NCBI GenBank assembly: GCA_964017185.1
Contig: OZ024874.1
Coordinates: 38,912,721 to 38,976,720, forward strand
DNA length: 64,000 bases
DNA from: Rugalucina vietnamica
Taxonomy: Eukaryota; Mollusca; Bivalvia; Lucinida; Lucinidae
Reading direction: 5' to 3'
Part shown: piece after piece, positions 10,800 to 21,540 of the stretch
Layout: every line of letters begins with the position of its first letter
Position numbering within the stretch: position 1 is the stretch's first letter
Notes under the pieces: generated by a model
What the model saw: the letters and a program-made list of their open reading frames with translations, nothing else
Databases searched by the model: none
What the model was told of the DNA's origin: nothing
Translations under genes and position numbers: made by a program

Positions 10800-11900
10800 G
10801 TTTTGACATTAAAAATGTCCAAGGTGTAATTATGGCAAAATACCTTTTTTTCATGCTATGGCTCAAAATATAAAGGGTATCTGGCATTAATTTGTTTCAC
10901 TGATTCATATAGTAAATCAAAACAATAACTGTGTGTGACAATTCTTAGCATGGATTTTGGTCTTTAAAATGACCAAAATAGTTGCTTTAGGGTGAAATTA
11001 TGGCAAAAAAGCACATATTGTCATGCCCTGACCCCTTCATTTATTTGGAAACACATAATTATTGTATGTATTTTACCCAAGTGAAAAGTGAAGTTAGTAA
11101 CATGATTAAGTATTACTATTTTATTGTTTATTTGAATGTTTAATAATGACCAACCATGTAAATGTATCGTAAAAATTCCAAAAAAGGGTTATAAGAACAC
11201 CTTTTTCCTTGACATGACCCGAAATCTAATGGGTATCTGGCTTTTATTTTATGCCATTTCACGAACTGGAATGGGAATGTTCAATTATGATCAAGTATGA
11301 CTAGTTTTTCATTCATTTTTGTGCTTAATAATGTCCAAAATCGTTATTTTAAGGTGAAATTATGGCAAAAAGGCACTTTTTTCATGCCCTGACCTCTATA
11401 TTCTTATTGATTTAGGACTATATGTCATTATTTTCTATGTTTTTTGTAAACAGGATGAAAAATTTAATAAGAGGACTTTATTTGATGACTTTCTCATTTT
11501 TATTCCTTTAAAATTGCCCACAATGGTAATTTTAAAACAGCAAAACACTTTTTTCGTGTCGTGGCCTATGTATTAGGGACTATCTGTCGTTATTACTACG
11601 TATTTTGCAAATAGGATGAAAGAATTAATAAGAGGACTTTGTTTGATGACTTTCTCATTAATTTTGTCCATTTAAACTTGCCCACAATGGTAATTTTGAT
11701 GGAACATATGGCCAAAAGCCCCCTTTTATCATGCCGTGGCTTCATAAAAAGGCTGGTTACACATGTTTTTTTTCATCATATTTTTAAAGAATGTACCTTT
11801 ATTGGTTGTTGTACAGAGTTTCACAAAATTGACATTATAACATGATATCTAAATTTTGATAAATGTCATAAAAATAGACATTTTCCCATAGGCACTAATG
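10800..11900. repeat. Degenerate ~160-185-bp tandem array
   Basis: The phrases ATTATGGCAAAA and TCATGCCCTGACC (or variants such as GTGTCGTGGCC) recur near 10828, 10997, 11175, 11359, 11530 and 11690. That gives six worn units with spacings of about 160-185 bp. Several units also keep GGGTATCTGGC. No frame is conserved between units. Confidence 0.65.
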
Positions 11901-11987
11901 TTAAAATGTCATTTTGGGTACCTTTTCGCGTGCCCCTCCAGCACCCAAACGAATATGGGTACCTATTGATTTTTTAGGTTAATTTGT

Positions 11988-12245
11988 TTAACCAAATGTT
12001 ATACTTGACAAAAAAGTTCTTTTTGAAAAAATGACATTATTCAGGCAGAGACCTTCATACATCCTTAATAAATCAATAACCTCTATGGATGACTTTTCGA
12101 ATTGGCCTGTATGTTTAACATTAATAGTAAATGATCTTTTTAGACCAAAGGACGGTATCATCGCATTCAAGAACACTGTGTTGTTCTTCTTTTTATGGTC
12201 TTCTGTCACCAATATGTGTGTTTTTGTACTTAATTTGCAAATCAT
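11988..12245 (-). other. Open minus-strand frame, possible isolated exon
   Basis: An 85-codon minus-strand frame contains the protein-like stretch SFGLKRSFTINVKHTGQ followed by IEVIDLLRMYEGL, with AG and GTATAA at possible exon borders. The composition is more protein-like than the surrounding shadow frames. No domain is recognised and the sequence is single-copy in this window. It could equally be an eroded transposon frame. Confidence 0.2.
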
Positions 12246-12361
12246 GTTCGATACTTATAATTTCTGTGTAGTGACATTGGGCAAGGCACCAGCTCAAACA
12301 CTTGGTCATTATGTATGACCAAACCAGCCTGATTGTTTATATTTAAAGAAAGCGCGTCTTT

Positions 12362-12500
12362 AATTAAGAAATAGATCAGCTCAAAAGTGAATTGATGAGT
12401 AATATATCACTGTCTGTAGGTCAGTTGTAAAGCAGAGCAAATCAAGAGCGCGCAGCGTGAGTGACTTATCTGTGTACAGTGAGTGATACTTAATCTAATC
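12362..12500. mobile_element. Degenerate copy of the TTAA/GAAATAGATCAGCTC hairpin MITE
   Basis: Starts TTAAGAAATAGATCAGCTC and continues with GTGAATTGATGAGTAATA and CACTGT, matching the left arm of the well-preserved palindrome at 18678-18849. The right arm is worn but GTACAGTGAGTGATA can be seen. Confidence 0.6.
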
Positions 12501-12597
12501 GAAGGTTTTCAGATGATTGGTTGATTACTCTTTTGGTCTCTTTTATTAGCTCACCTGAGCCGAAGGCTCACAGGTGAGCTTATAGGATAGGCAGGCA

Positions 12598-12656
12598 TCC
12601 GTCGTCCGTCGTCGTCGTCGTCCGTCGTCGTCGTCGTCCGTCGTCGTCGTCCGTCC
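12598..12656. repeat. GTC/CCGTC trinucleotide run
   Basis: A compound run of GTC with CCGTC interruptions just inside the left TIR. Its complement (GACGACGG runs) lies at the inner edge of the right TIR near 14725-14755. Confidence 0.9.
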
Positions 12657-12904
12657 ACAATTTCAAAGAAAAATATTTCTGAAGCTAGTAGGCCGATCTT
12701 GATCAAATTTAATGTGAACCATAATTGGGTTGGGGGATTGATGGCATTAGGTTTTGGAGCAGATTGTATCAAAATTGTGGTTTCCATGGCAACAGATAGG
12801 TCCCATAGACTTACAATGGGAAAAACTAAACCAGAGGACCAATGGTCCTGTAAACGCTCACCTGAGACCTGAGATATATACCAATAAACTTGTTTGACTA
12901 GAAT

Positions 12905-14725
12905 GGTAATATACATGTATATAACCCCAGGGCAGGGTCAGAGCAACGTCTGGAGTCAATTTCTTTTTTAAATCATAAAGATTCATGATCAGTCCATTTG
13001 CCAATTTATTGCAAGTTTTGCCCTTCAAATGACATTGTAACAATTTTCCCCATTCAAATGCATGGGCAACCTAAGTTGACCTTGCCGTAAAAAAGGTCAA
13101 GGTCATCTCAGGGTCATGATTTAAACAAACTTTGTAGAGCTCCATTGCTTGATGCTTAATGCCAAGTTTCAAAATCATAGGCCTTCTGGTTCTGGAGAAG
13201 AAGATTTTTAAAGGTTTTTGCTATTTATAGCCATGGCGGCCATCTTGGTCACGTGACCTTGACCAACTTGACAAACTTTCATTTACTCTTCCTAAGAATT
13301 CTCCTCATAAAGTTTGGCTTTGATTGGCCAAGCGGTTTCAGAGAAGAAGATGTTTGAACATTATGGTCATTCACATGTATAAAGCCCCTGGGCAGGGGCA
13401 GACAACCCTCTGGGCCAAAAACATTTTCATAAACATGAATATTCTGTCCATTTTCTCATTCCTAGCAAGTTTTTGCCATTAATTGACATTTTCTTATTTT
13501 TTCCCATTCAATTGCATGGGCGGCCTAAGTTGACCTTGCTGTAAAAAAGGTCAAGGTCATCCCAGGGTCATGATTTATATAAACTTTGTAGAGCTCCATT
13601 GCCTGATGCTTCATGTCAAGTTTCAAAATCATAGGCCTTCTGGTTCTGGAGAAGAAGATTTTTAAAGGTTTTTGCTATTTATAGCCATGGCGGCCATCTT
13701 GATCATGTGACCTTGACCATTTATATAGACTTTCATTCACTCTTCCTAAGAATGCTCCACATAAAGTTTCGCTTTGATTGGCCAAGCGGTTTCAGAGAAA
13801 AAGATTTTGAATAATTTGGTCATACACATGTATATTGCCCCGGGGTGGGGGCAGACAGACCCCTGGGGTCCAATTGTTTTCAGAATCATCAATCATAAGT
13901 CCATTTGCCCATTTCCTGCAAGTTTTTCCCTACAAATGACATTTTAACACTTTTCCCCATTCAAATGCATGAGCGACCTATGTTGACCTTGCCGTAAAAT
14001 AGGTCAAGGTCATCCCAGGGTCATGATTTATATAAACTTTGTAGAGCTCTAGTCACTGATGCTTCACATCAAGTTTCAAAATCATTGGCCTTCTGGTTCT
14101 GGAGAAGAAGATTTTTAAAGTTTTTTTCTATTTATAGCCATGGCGGCCATCTTGATCATGTGACCTTGACCATTTATATAAACTTTCTTTCGCCCTTCCC
14201 AAGGATGCTCCACATGAAGTTTGGCTTTGATTGGCTTAGCGGTTTAACGGGAGAAGATGTTTGAATATTATGGTCATATACATGTATATAGCCCCAGGGC
14301 AGGGGCAGACAACCCCACAGGGGCTAAAATTTTCCATTAACATTAATCTTCTGTCCATTTGCCTATTCCCAGTAAGTTTTACCCATTAAATAGCATTTTA
14401 CAATTTTTTCCCATTCAAATGCATTGGCGACCTAAGTTGACCTTGCCATAAAATAGGTCAAGGTCATCCTAGGGTCATGATTTATATGAACTATGATGGG
14501 CCCGCGTCCCCGATGCTACATACCAAGTTTCGTGGAAATCGGCCCACTGGTTCTGGAGAAGAAGATTTTTAAAGGTTTTTGCTATTTATAGCCATGGCGG
14601 CCATCTTGGTCATGTGACCTGGACCATTTATATAAACTTTCGTTCCCCCTTCCTAAGGATGCTCCACATGAAGTTTGGCTTTGATTGGCCAAGTGGTTTC
14701 AGAGGAGAAGATCTTTGAAAATGGT
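12905..14725. repeat. Four tandem units of ~453 bp
   Basis: The phrase GACCTTGCCGTAAAA and AGGTCAAGGTCAT recurs at about 13080, 13533, 13984 and 14440 (steps of 453, 451 and 456). Each unit also keeps TTCTGGAGAAGAAGAT, then GCCATGGCGGCCATCTTG, then GTGACCTTGACC. The motifs resemble known factor sites: TCAAGGTCA (orphan nuclear-receptor half site), AAGATGGCGGC on the minus strand (YY1-like), and in unit 1 GGTCACGTGACC (E-box palindrome, about 13248-13259). Function is inferred only. Related sequence also makes up much of 51060-54463. Confidence 0.9.
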
Positions 14726-14814
14726 GGACGACGGACGACGGACGACGGACGGACGCCGGAGCATGGGTATACTATAAGCTCACCTGTGAGCCTTCGGCTC
14801 AGGTGAGCTAAAAA

Positions 14815-15850
14815 TTTTCATCTCTGAAACCACTAGGCCAACAGCTTTGATATTTGGTATGTAGCAATGGCTAATGGTCCTCTACATAAATTGTGCCATT
14901 CTGGGCCCCTGGGGTCAAATTTGGCCACGCCCCGGGGGTCGATAGTCTCCATAGACTTACCCTGGGAAAAAAATTCAAAAATCTTCTTCTCAGAAACCAC
15001 AGGGCCCACAGCTTTGATATTTTGTATGTGGCAATGGCTAATAATCCTCTACATAAATTGTGTCAGCCATGCCCCTGGGGTCAAATTTGGCCACGCCCCG
15101 GGGGTCGATAGTCTCCATAGACCTACAATAGGAAAACAAAACTAAAAAAAATCTTCTTCTCTGAAACCACTAGGCCAACAGCTTTGATATTTGGTATGTA
15201 GCAATGGCTAATGGCCCTCTACATAAATTGTGCCATTCATGCCCCTGGGGTCAAATTTGGCTACGCCCCGGGGGTTGATAGTCTCCATAGACTTACTATG
15301 GGAAAAAAAAATAAAAAAATCTTCTTCTCTGAAACACTAGGCCCACAGCTTTGATATTTGGTATGTAACAATGGCTAATGGTCCTCTACATAAATTGTGT
15401 CATTCATGCCCCTGGGGTCAAATTTGGCCAGGCCCCGGAGGTTGATAGTCTCAATAGACTTGCTATGGGAAAAAAAAATCAAAAATCTTCTTCTCTGAAA
15501 CCACAGGGCACACAGCTTTTATATTTTGTATGTGGCAATGGCTAATGGTCCTCTACATAAATTGTGCCAGCCATGCCCCTGGGGTCAAATTTGGCCACGC
15601 CCCGGGGGTAGATAGTCTCCATAGACTTACGATGGGAAAAACTAACAAAAATCTTCTTCTCTGAAACCAAAAGGCCCAGAGCTTCTATATCTTGTATGTA
15701 GCAATGTTTGGTAGTCCCCATTATAAATTGTGCCAGTCATGCCCCTGGGTCAAATTTGGCCATGCCCCGGGGGTCAATAGTGTCCATGCATAGACTTTCA
15801 TTGGTCGATTCTTAATTAATTTAAATCTCATGAGCTTACAATGTGATAAT
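14815..15850. repeat. Six tandem units of ~167 bp
   Basis: GGGTCAAATTTGGCC recurs at 14912, 15078, 15248, 15415, 15582 and 15747, so steps are 166-170 bp. Each unit also holds CTTCTTCTCTGAAACCAC, GCTTTGATATTTGGTATGT and CGCCCCGGGGGTC. Units are clearly more alike than in the 10.8-kb array. The two 72-92-codon frames that cross it are products of the repeat and are not genes. Confidence 0.92.
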
Positions 15851-15963
15851 CTCTCAGGTGAGCTACAGGACCAATGGTCCTCTAGTACTTATATTAGCTG
15901 TCACATGACGGCTGAACTGTATGCATAGTCCCTTGTATTTTAGTATCGCAGTTGATATCTTTT

Positions 15964-16136
15964 TAGGTAACTGAGTGGCCACCTATTGGGAAAATAGATG
16001 CTCATTCGGCTTACAAAATGCTTTCTTGGTATCAGTACCTGATTGTTGGTTTGGTTTTTTTCCCACCTCGGTTTTTGGAGTGGGAATCTTTTTCTGATTG
16101 CACTTTTTCCTGATCTTTGCCTACTTGTACCTTAGC
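15964..16136 (+). repeat. R repeat, copy 1 (3' part)
   Basis: Starts GTAACTGAGTGGCCACCTAT and contains GCTCATTCGGCTTAC, CACCTCGGTTTTTGGAGTGG and CCTGATCTTTGCCTACTTGT. It lacks the 5' half found in the full copy at 38446-39025. Five other copies lie in this window. Confidence 0.8.
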
Positions 16137-16299
16137 ATTGGAATTGTATGAAGTCGTAAAGGCGATGTGTGACTGGATACTACATATATGAAGCATCGCT
16201 TAAGACGCTAGTTTTATCGTTTTCATCGTGATAATTTAAAGATGAGGCAAATGAATGCCAATTATACGATAAATAGAGGATAATTGCTTTTTTGAGGTG

Positions 16300-16760
16300 A
16301 ATACCAAATATATTTCATCGAGTGAGTTGAAAACATCAGAATTTTCACGAGTGCGCAGCACCGAAAAAAAAGCAAATTTTCTTTTTATTTTATACTATAC
16401 ACGGGCATTTTCCAATTCACAAGGCAGGCGGTGAAAATGCAAAAACCAAAAATTTTGGTACCACATTGTTCCTTACGTTCTAACTAAGAAAATGAATACC
16501 CACACTTTATGTTTTCGTTCATAAATAACAGAGTTATAGGTGTTTGAATTTCTGAAGTGAGCCACATTTAATGACGTCAAGTAAATGGAAACGTCAGAAG
16601 TAATCCAAAATCTACAGTGACGATATAGGCTGATATCAGTCACTAGTGACTTTTGATATCAGTGAGATTTGATATCAGTGAAATTTCATATCAATGAAAA
16701 TACCAATGGTTTTCACTGTAAAGTATAAAATAAAGCAAAATATATCGCATTCATCGCACG
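16300..16760. mobile_element. Small TIR element with TGATATCAGTGA internal repeats
   Basis: Inverted arms: TTTATTTTATACTATACACG region (16385-16404) against AGTATAAAATAAAGC (16723-16737), with GCAAATTTT and AAAATATATCGC further in line. TATTTCATCGAG on the left is echoed by ATCGCATTCATCGCACG on the right. The middle holds a short tandem of about 18-20 bp built on TGATATCAGTGA (16631-16697). No frame. Outer limits are approximate. Confidence 0.5.
16631..16697. repeat. TGATATCAGTGA short tandem
   Basis: Three to four repeats of TGATATCAGTGA spaced by TTT/ATT, each containing the palindrome GATATC. Confidence 0.8.
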
Positions 16761-16902
16761 GGCCTTTCATATAACTGATAAAGTTGGAAGTATACACCCA
16801 GACTTTTCTAAAGTCGTTGCACAGCTAACATACATATCCGAAGATCAATAACAGAGAATCATTTATGATACGAAAGGCCAAGGGGATGTATGCGATACCG
16901 GA

Positions 16903-17080
16903 AGCCTACTTGGCACAGTGGTTAAGCCACTTGCCTTGTTAACCAGGGGTCGCAAGTTCGATCCCAGGTTTCTCCAGTCCTTCGGATTGGGACTACAACC
17001 TGAGATCCCGTGACAACTTTCAAAACAATGACATACTGTGATGAGGCTGGAGACTATATTGTGCTTAATTTGTTATTTCC
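16903..17080 (+). mobile_element. tRNA-derived SINE with intact A and B boxes
   Basis: The head reads GCCTACTTGGCACAGTGG and TTAAGCCAC (A box TGGCACAGTGG, 16911-16921), then GTTCGATCCC (B box, 16956-16965) at tRNA-like spacing. The body begins TCCAGTCCTTCGGATTGGG, related to the SINE at 5330, and continues with CTGAGATCCC. The 3' limit is uncertain. It lies between a TIR element and a long unassigned tract. Confidence 0.75.
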
Positions 17081-17930
17081 AATGGATTTAGTCCTCAGAC
17101 CTGACTTATTTTCAAAACTGTACTCACACATACGATACCACCCCCTTGACGTACGCACGAGTTAACACATCGATGACAGAAAGTTCCACGAGCAAGAGAA
17201 CGATGTATTGTGTAGTATATGGCATTCCAGTAGTCTTGTCGATTACTTTACTGTCTATTTTGTAACCAAAAACATTGCATTTTAAATATCACCCCAAACC
17301 TTATAAACTTTATATAATGATAATCTAATAAAATGGTGGTGAAAATTTTATTAAGTCATTTGGAAGAAGCCCACCGTGATGGTAAAGTTTCGTAATGCAA
17401 ATGAAGCTAAAGGGACCAGATTACTACTATAATGAATATCATTTCACGTATAATTCCGAAATCAAACATAATGAACGCAAAGCAATACTTTAATGTCGAA
17501 ATAATTCGTGGAATTCCTTTACCAAAATTGGCGAAAAACTGGAATTATAAACATTATTTACATAGTATAAAGCATTTTTGGTTCATACAAGGCCAATACG
17601 CTGCTGTAATTAAATGTTTTCCACCAATTGTACCATTTATGAGGCGATCATTTAGTCAGAAACATGTCTGCTGTATTTTCGCCAAATTGGTGATGTACAT
17701 TTGTTCTTATGTGTTCAAGTATTTTCTTGTGTAGTATATTTCTTATTCTAACACAAAGACGTCAAACCAACGTCACTTTCACATAGCAGTTGAGTCTACA
17801 TAGATTCAAAATTGCATTTTAGTTTTGCCATAGGCATATTTAACCACTCTGTCTTAAAAGTAAGCATTAAATGCCAATATTAGCGCTTCGAAAAATAAAA
17901 TTCAATACAATCCACCTAATTTGATTAGAA
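17081..17930. other. Non-coding stretch, nothing recognised
   Basis: A 100-codon plus-strand frame (17432-17734) spans part of it but shows no domain, no Kozak-like context and no splice support. No repeat pairing was seen. Confidence 0.4.
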
Positions 17931-17934
17931 AAGA

Positions 17935-18105
17935 GCTTACGTCATTCTGTGACGTCATTTTGACGTTAATATTTGGAATAAAAATTGGAACAACATCTTT
18001 TATTTTAAATGGCATATATAGCTATGTATAAAATCCAAAGAAAACACTTTAACCAAACATTTGCCACGGTGCCCAAAATTTAGAGACAGCGGCCTAAACT
18101 AATGT
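17935..18105 (-). repeat. CRE-type dispersed repeat, copy 3 (inverse)
   Basis: Inverse of 3955-4110: CTTACGTCATTCTGTGACG with TGACGTCA at 17950-17957, then AATTGGAACAACATCTTTT, ATTTGCCACGGTG and ACAGCGGCCTAAACTA in mirrored order. Confidence 0.6.
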
Positions 18106-18289
18106 TTTGTTCAGCGGTTCCGATTCCGATCAGAATGTGCGCTGGATTTCTTAGTAAGATGGGTAGCTATACGCCGTTAGTATTGGTTTTTCCTGTAAAC
18201 ATAAATGTGTTTTACTTAATGTACATGGCACGGTCAGATTATTAGTAATTTGCAATTGTTTTCGCACATAATTTAAATTTTATCGAATT

Positions 18290-18560
18290 AACGTCAAAAT
18301 GACGTCATTTTTACATTAAGGCTAGAATTGCATTAACAATATATATATCTCACCAAAATGTTTCAAACAACTTCATGACCAATTCTAACACACCTCGCCT
18401 ATATAGCCAATGGTAAAAAAACGTGTTATCTTGTGCAACAATTTCACTGGGCGAATAAGCGTGACGTTACTTTGCGGCATTTGTGACGTCAGCTATCCCA
18501 CAAAGCAGCGTTAGACGGTGAAACGTCGTTTTAGCGCACAACAAACGTAATAAGTGTGTG
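18290..18560. repeat. CRE-rich tract between copies 3 and 4
   Basis: Contains two intact TGACGTCA palindromes (18300-18307 and 18484-18491) and several CpG-rich words such as AAACGTCGTTTTAGCGC. It may be fragments of the same family or genuine regulatory DNA. No exon is visible. Confidence 0.35.
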
Positions 18561-18677
18561 TGTAAATACCAGCATTACAGTCAAATATTTGGCGGGATAT
18601 CTGCAATGCAATGGCGGAAAGCTGAACGATATCGACGGTTTCAGCAACATTTATTCCGTTTATTGTGTGTTAGAATC

Positions 18678-18849
18678 GAAATAGATCAGCTCAAGTGCGT
18701 GAATTGTTGAGTAATAATTCACTGTTTATCGGTCAATTGTAAGAAGATAAATCACTCGCGCTACGCGCTCGTGATTTGATCTTCTTTACCACTGACCTCC
18801 AAACAGTGAATTATTACTCAACAATTCACTGCTAGAGCTGATCTATTTC
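18678..18849. mobile_element. Near-perfect palindromic MITE, 172 bp
   Basis: The left arm GAAATAGATCAGCTC ... GTGAATTGTTGAGTAATAAT and TCACTG is matched by the right arm CAGTGAATTATTACTCAACA ... GAGCTGATCTATTTC. The centre is CTCGCGCTACGCGCTCG. The right flank is TTAA and the older copy at 12362 starts after TTAA, which hints at a TTAA target as for piggyBac- or Kolobok-type elements. The whole element can fold into one long hairpin and codes for nothing. Confidence 0.88.
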
Positions 18850-18924
18850 TTAAATGAAACATACAAATTTGCTTATTTAATGTGTAAGAAAAGATACAAT
18901 GTTCATTTCTGAGAAAAAGTTGGT

Positions 18925-19085
18925 ACGTCACTTTGTGACGTTAATACGCCAAAACAAAATTTGGAAACATCGTTTTTCTGGAAGGGCATATATTTCTCTA
19001 CATGAAAATGGACAGGAATTACTTTTAGCAAAAATTTGCCACGGGAGCTCAAATCTCGACACAGCGGCCTTGACTAATGACTATT
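18925..19085 (-). repeat. CRE-type dispersed repeat, copy 4 (inverse)
   Basis: Same mirrored landmarks as copy 3: ACGTCACTTTGTGACGTTAA, TTTGGAAACATCG, TTTTAGCAAAAATTTGCCAC and ACAGCGGCCTTGACTA. The palindrome is split here (ACGTCAC ... GTGACGT). Confidence 0.6.
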
Positions 19086-19199
19086 GTATTTCAGACTCAA
19101 AACTATCAATGCCAAACAAGCACCGCAAGACCTCCTATCTCTGTCAGCTACTTTTACAACTGAAACGTTCCAGTAACTAAAATTGTGAATGCATTTTCA

Positions 19200-19845
19200 G
19201 GGTATGTCCTGTTTTGAATTGATAACCTCAACTGACCTTTGGCCTCAATGGCTGACATGCATTATTTTCAAGATTAGCCTTAAATCATCTCAGATATGTA
19301 CTACAAATGCTTTGGGAAACTTTCATTCAGCCAGCCCATGATTTTGTGATAAAAATGAATTATTTTGAAATCAGGTTTTTATATTTTTGCACTCATATGA
19401 CCTTTGACCTAGAGGCAGTAACAAACTTGGAATATACCCGCATGAGTTTAAGCACTTGTCAATGAATAAAATGAGCATATGTTGCTTAAAGTCAGTCCAT
19501 GTTTGATATGCAAATTACTTTATTATTGTAACGGGTGTTTGTTATTTTGCACTCATTTGACTTTTGAACTAATTCTGTCACCCAGGAGCATTAACAGTCT
19601 TGATATCCACCCTATGTCTTTGGACACATGTCAAGGAATAACATGAGTACAAGTTACCTAAAATCACTCCATGATTTTTCAAAATAATAATGTTTATTTT
19701 TATTTTTACAGATTTTTGCTTTTTTGCACTCATTTGACCTTTGACATAGTTTTGTGAACCAGGGTCATTTATAGACATGGCATCCACCCGTACGAGTCCA
19801 GGCATATGTCAAGGAATATTATGAGCATATGTAGAATAATGTACT
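19200..19845 (-). repeat. Four degenerate ~160-177-bp units with DR1-like motif
   Basis: TTGCACTCAT followed by a form of TGACCTTTGACC recurs at about 19387, 19547 and 19724, with an older unit near 19229 (TGACCTTTGGCC). The intact reverse form TGACCTTTGACCT lies at 19408-19420. Other shared words are CATGTCAAGGAATA and ATGAGCATATG. Inverse relative of the repeat at 484-800. Confidence 0.7.
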
Positions 19846-20203
19846 CAAAAATGCCAACAAAACGAAAACTAAGCGACTTTTATGGATTTGGACTGCCAAG
19901 TAGTAAGCAAAACATCTACGTCAAACAACGTATCAGGACGGCATGCCCCGGATAATCCTAACTTGTTATAAAAACGAAAAAAAATCTATCGATTTGCCTT
20001 AAGGACAGACAGACATCAATAACACTATTTTTTGCTCTTTTTCAAAACTGAGTTGTTAAAGGCATTAAGTATATTCTACATCATATTCTACATCAATCAT
20101 ATCTTTATCAGAAATGCAAGAATTTGATAAATTTTCCAAAGTATTTGTAAAGTGTGGATAAAGTTTGTTCTATCAATTTACCCCTGATTGCCAATGGCCA
20201 TTT

Positions 20204-20211
20204 GATTTCAC
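20204..20211. repeat. Target-site duplication GATTTCAC (left)
   Basis: GATTTCAC immediately precedes the GGTCCCGGGTCG end. The same eight bases lie at 21982-21989 directly after the right end. Confidence 0.8.
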
Positions 20212-20417
20212 GGTCCCGGGTCGTTTCGCCCGTGAGTTGTTTCGCCCCTGAGTCGTTTCGCCCGTGAGTCGTTTCGCCCTGGGTCGTTTCGCCCTGGGTC
20301 GTTTCGCCCGTGAGTCGTTTCGCCCCTATTTGGTGAGTCGTTTCGCCCTTATTTTTCTACCATGCCCAAATGTGTTATATGGTGTATTATTTGTTACGGG
20401 CGAAACGACCCGGATTC
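20212..20417. mobile_element. Short GTCGTTTCGCCC-minisatellite element (E1)
   Basis: Begins GGTCCCGGGTCGTTTCGCCC and ends GGGCGAAACGACCCGGATTC, so its ends are inverted. About 190 bases of its interior match the start of the neighbouring element E2. It is followed by TTCAC, the last five bases of the flanking duplication, then by E2. It looks like an internally deleted sibling inserted at the same target. The frames through it (for example 20264-20446) only translate the minisatellite. Confidence 0.78.
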
Positions 20418-21116
20418 TTCACGGTCCAGGGTCGTTTCGCCCGTGAGTTGTTTCGCCCCTGAGTCGTTTCGCCCGTGAGTCGTTTCGCCCTGGGTCGTTT
20501 CGCCCTGGGTCGTTTCGCCTGTGAGTCGTTTCGCCCCTATTTGGTGAGTCGTTTCGCCCTTATTTTTCTACCATGCCCAAATGTGTTATATGGTGTATTA
20601 TTTGTTATTTATAACTTAATGATATGTCTTGGGCACGCACAACTGTCTTTTGGGTATATATACTAAAGGGCTTTGAAAACGCCTCACTATAAATTGGTTG
20701 TGATGATGATTATTTCTTTTAGAATACATGATATTTCGGCAAAAATAATTTCGAACAGAAAATATAACCAGCCTGCTTAAATTTCATACCAAAACAGGAA
20801 CGTCAACGCCAGTGATTTACGTCATACAATATGATTTCAATCGTTACCAAAAGTTCAACAAAAACGAATTAACATGATTTCTGAAAAGGAACACAAAAGC
20901 CAAGCAAATGCTGTTAGTTGACATTCAGTTGCACTAAAACTGTGGTAATTACGTCACTTGAACGTTTATGAAGAAAACTTTCATTTTTGCGTGTGAAATG
21001 AAACGAATATTTCACAAAAATAGGCACGGACTTGTGTAAAAAGTTCTGTGTGTTTTGACCACTTGACGACGTCAGCGAAAAACGCTTGCCCCTTAAATGG
21101 CATTGTACGAAAGTAT

Positions 21117-21218
21117 CTTTATACAACATTAAAAGCCACAGAAGCGGAAGTGCTAAAATGTTTAGATAAATATTATATTAACAAGATACGTCACGATACT
21201 CATTTTAACCATCTATCC

Positions 21219-21264
<46 letters not shown>

Positions 21265-21457
21265 TCCTTCCTTCCTTCCCTCCTTACCTCCTTCCTTCCT
21301 TCCTTCCTTTCTTCCTTCCTTCCTTCCTTCCTTCCTTCCTTCCTTCCTTCCTTCCTTCTGTTATCTGTATACAACATTAAAAGCCACAGAAGCGGAAGCG
21401 CTAAAATGTTTAGATAAATATTATATTAACAAGATACGTCAAGATACTCTTTTAACC

Positions 21458-21540
<83 letters not shown>

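Larger units (their letters stand above)
12548..14809. mobile_element. Foldback element with hairpin-tipped TIRs around four ~453-bp units
   Basis: The left end (12548-12580) is the stem-loop AGCTCACCTGAGCC, GAA, GGCTCACAGGTGAGCT. The right end (14777-14809) is its inverse, and the match continues inwards through TTATAG and GTC/GAC-rich runs (12598-12656; 14727-14755). Between them lies a four-unit array. There is no reading frame for a transposase, so the element is non-autonomous. Related ends occur at 10601 and 54436. The ends are inside a second inverted pair (12834-12868 with 15852-15884), so this is either a composite or two nested elements. Confidence 0.75.
12834..15884. mobile_element. 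Outer inverted pair AGGACCAATGGTCCT plus GCTCACCTGAG
   Basis: Left: AGGACCAATGGTCCT (12836-12850) then GCTCACCTGAG (12857-12867). Right, inverted: CTCAGGTGAGC (15853-15863) then AGGACCAATGGTCCT (15867-15881). The pair encloses both the 453-bp and the 167-bp arrays. It suggests a 3.05-kb element overlapping the one at 12548-14809, or a module shared by two related elements. Confidence 0.6.

Noticed and set aside
12551..12916. 121-codon minus-strand frame with Asp/Arg/Thr runs
   Set aside because: Crosses the GTC microsatellite and TIR of a non-coding element.
14867..15145. 92-codon plus-strand frame and overlapping 72-codon frame
   Set aside because: Lie in the 167-bp tandem array; the frame is not kept from unit to unit.
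16903..16976. Free-standing tRNA gene (also 7961 and 8901-8950)
   Set aside because: A and B boxes are present, but no complementary acceptor stem closes the fold and a SINE body follows.
17432..17734. 100-codon plus-strand frame
   Set aside because: No domain, no splice or start support; length is not surprising for AT-rich random sequence in this window.
20264..20666. Frames reading SRFALGRFALGRFA-like repeats
   Set aside because: Translation of the GTCGTTTCGCCC minisatellite of a non-coding element.
21048..21380. 110-codon frame rich in LSIY and PSFLPSF
   Set aside because: Translation of TATC and TTCC microsatellites.
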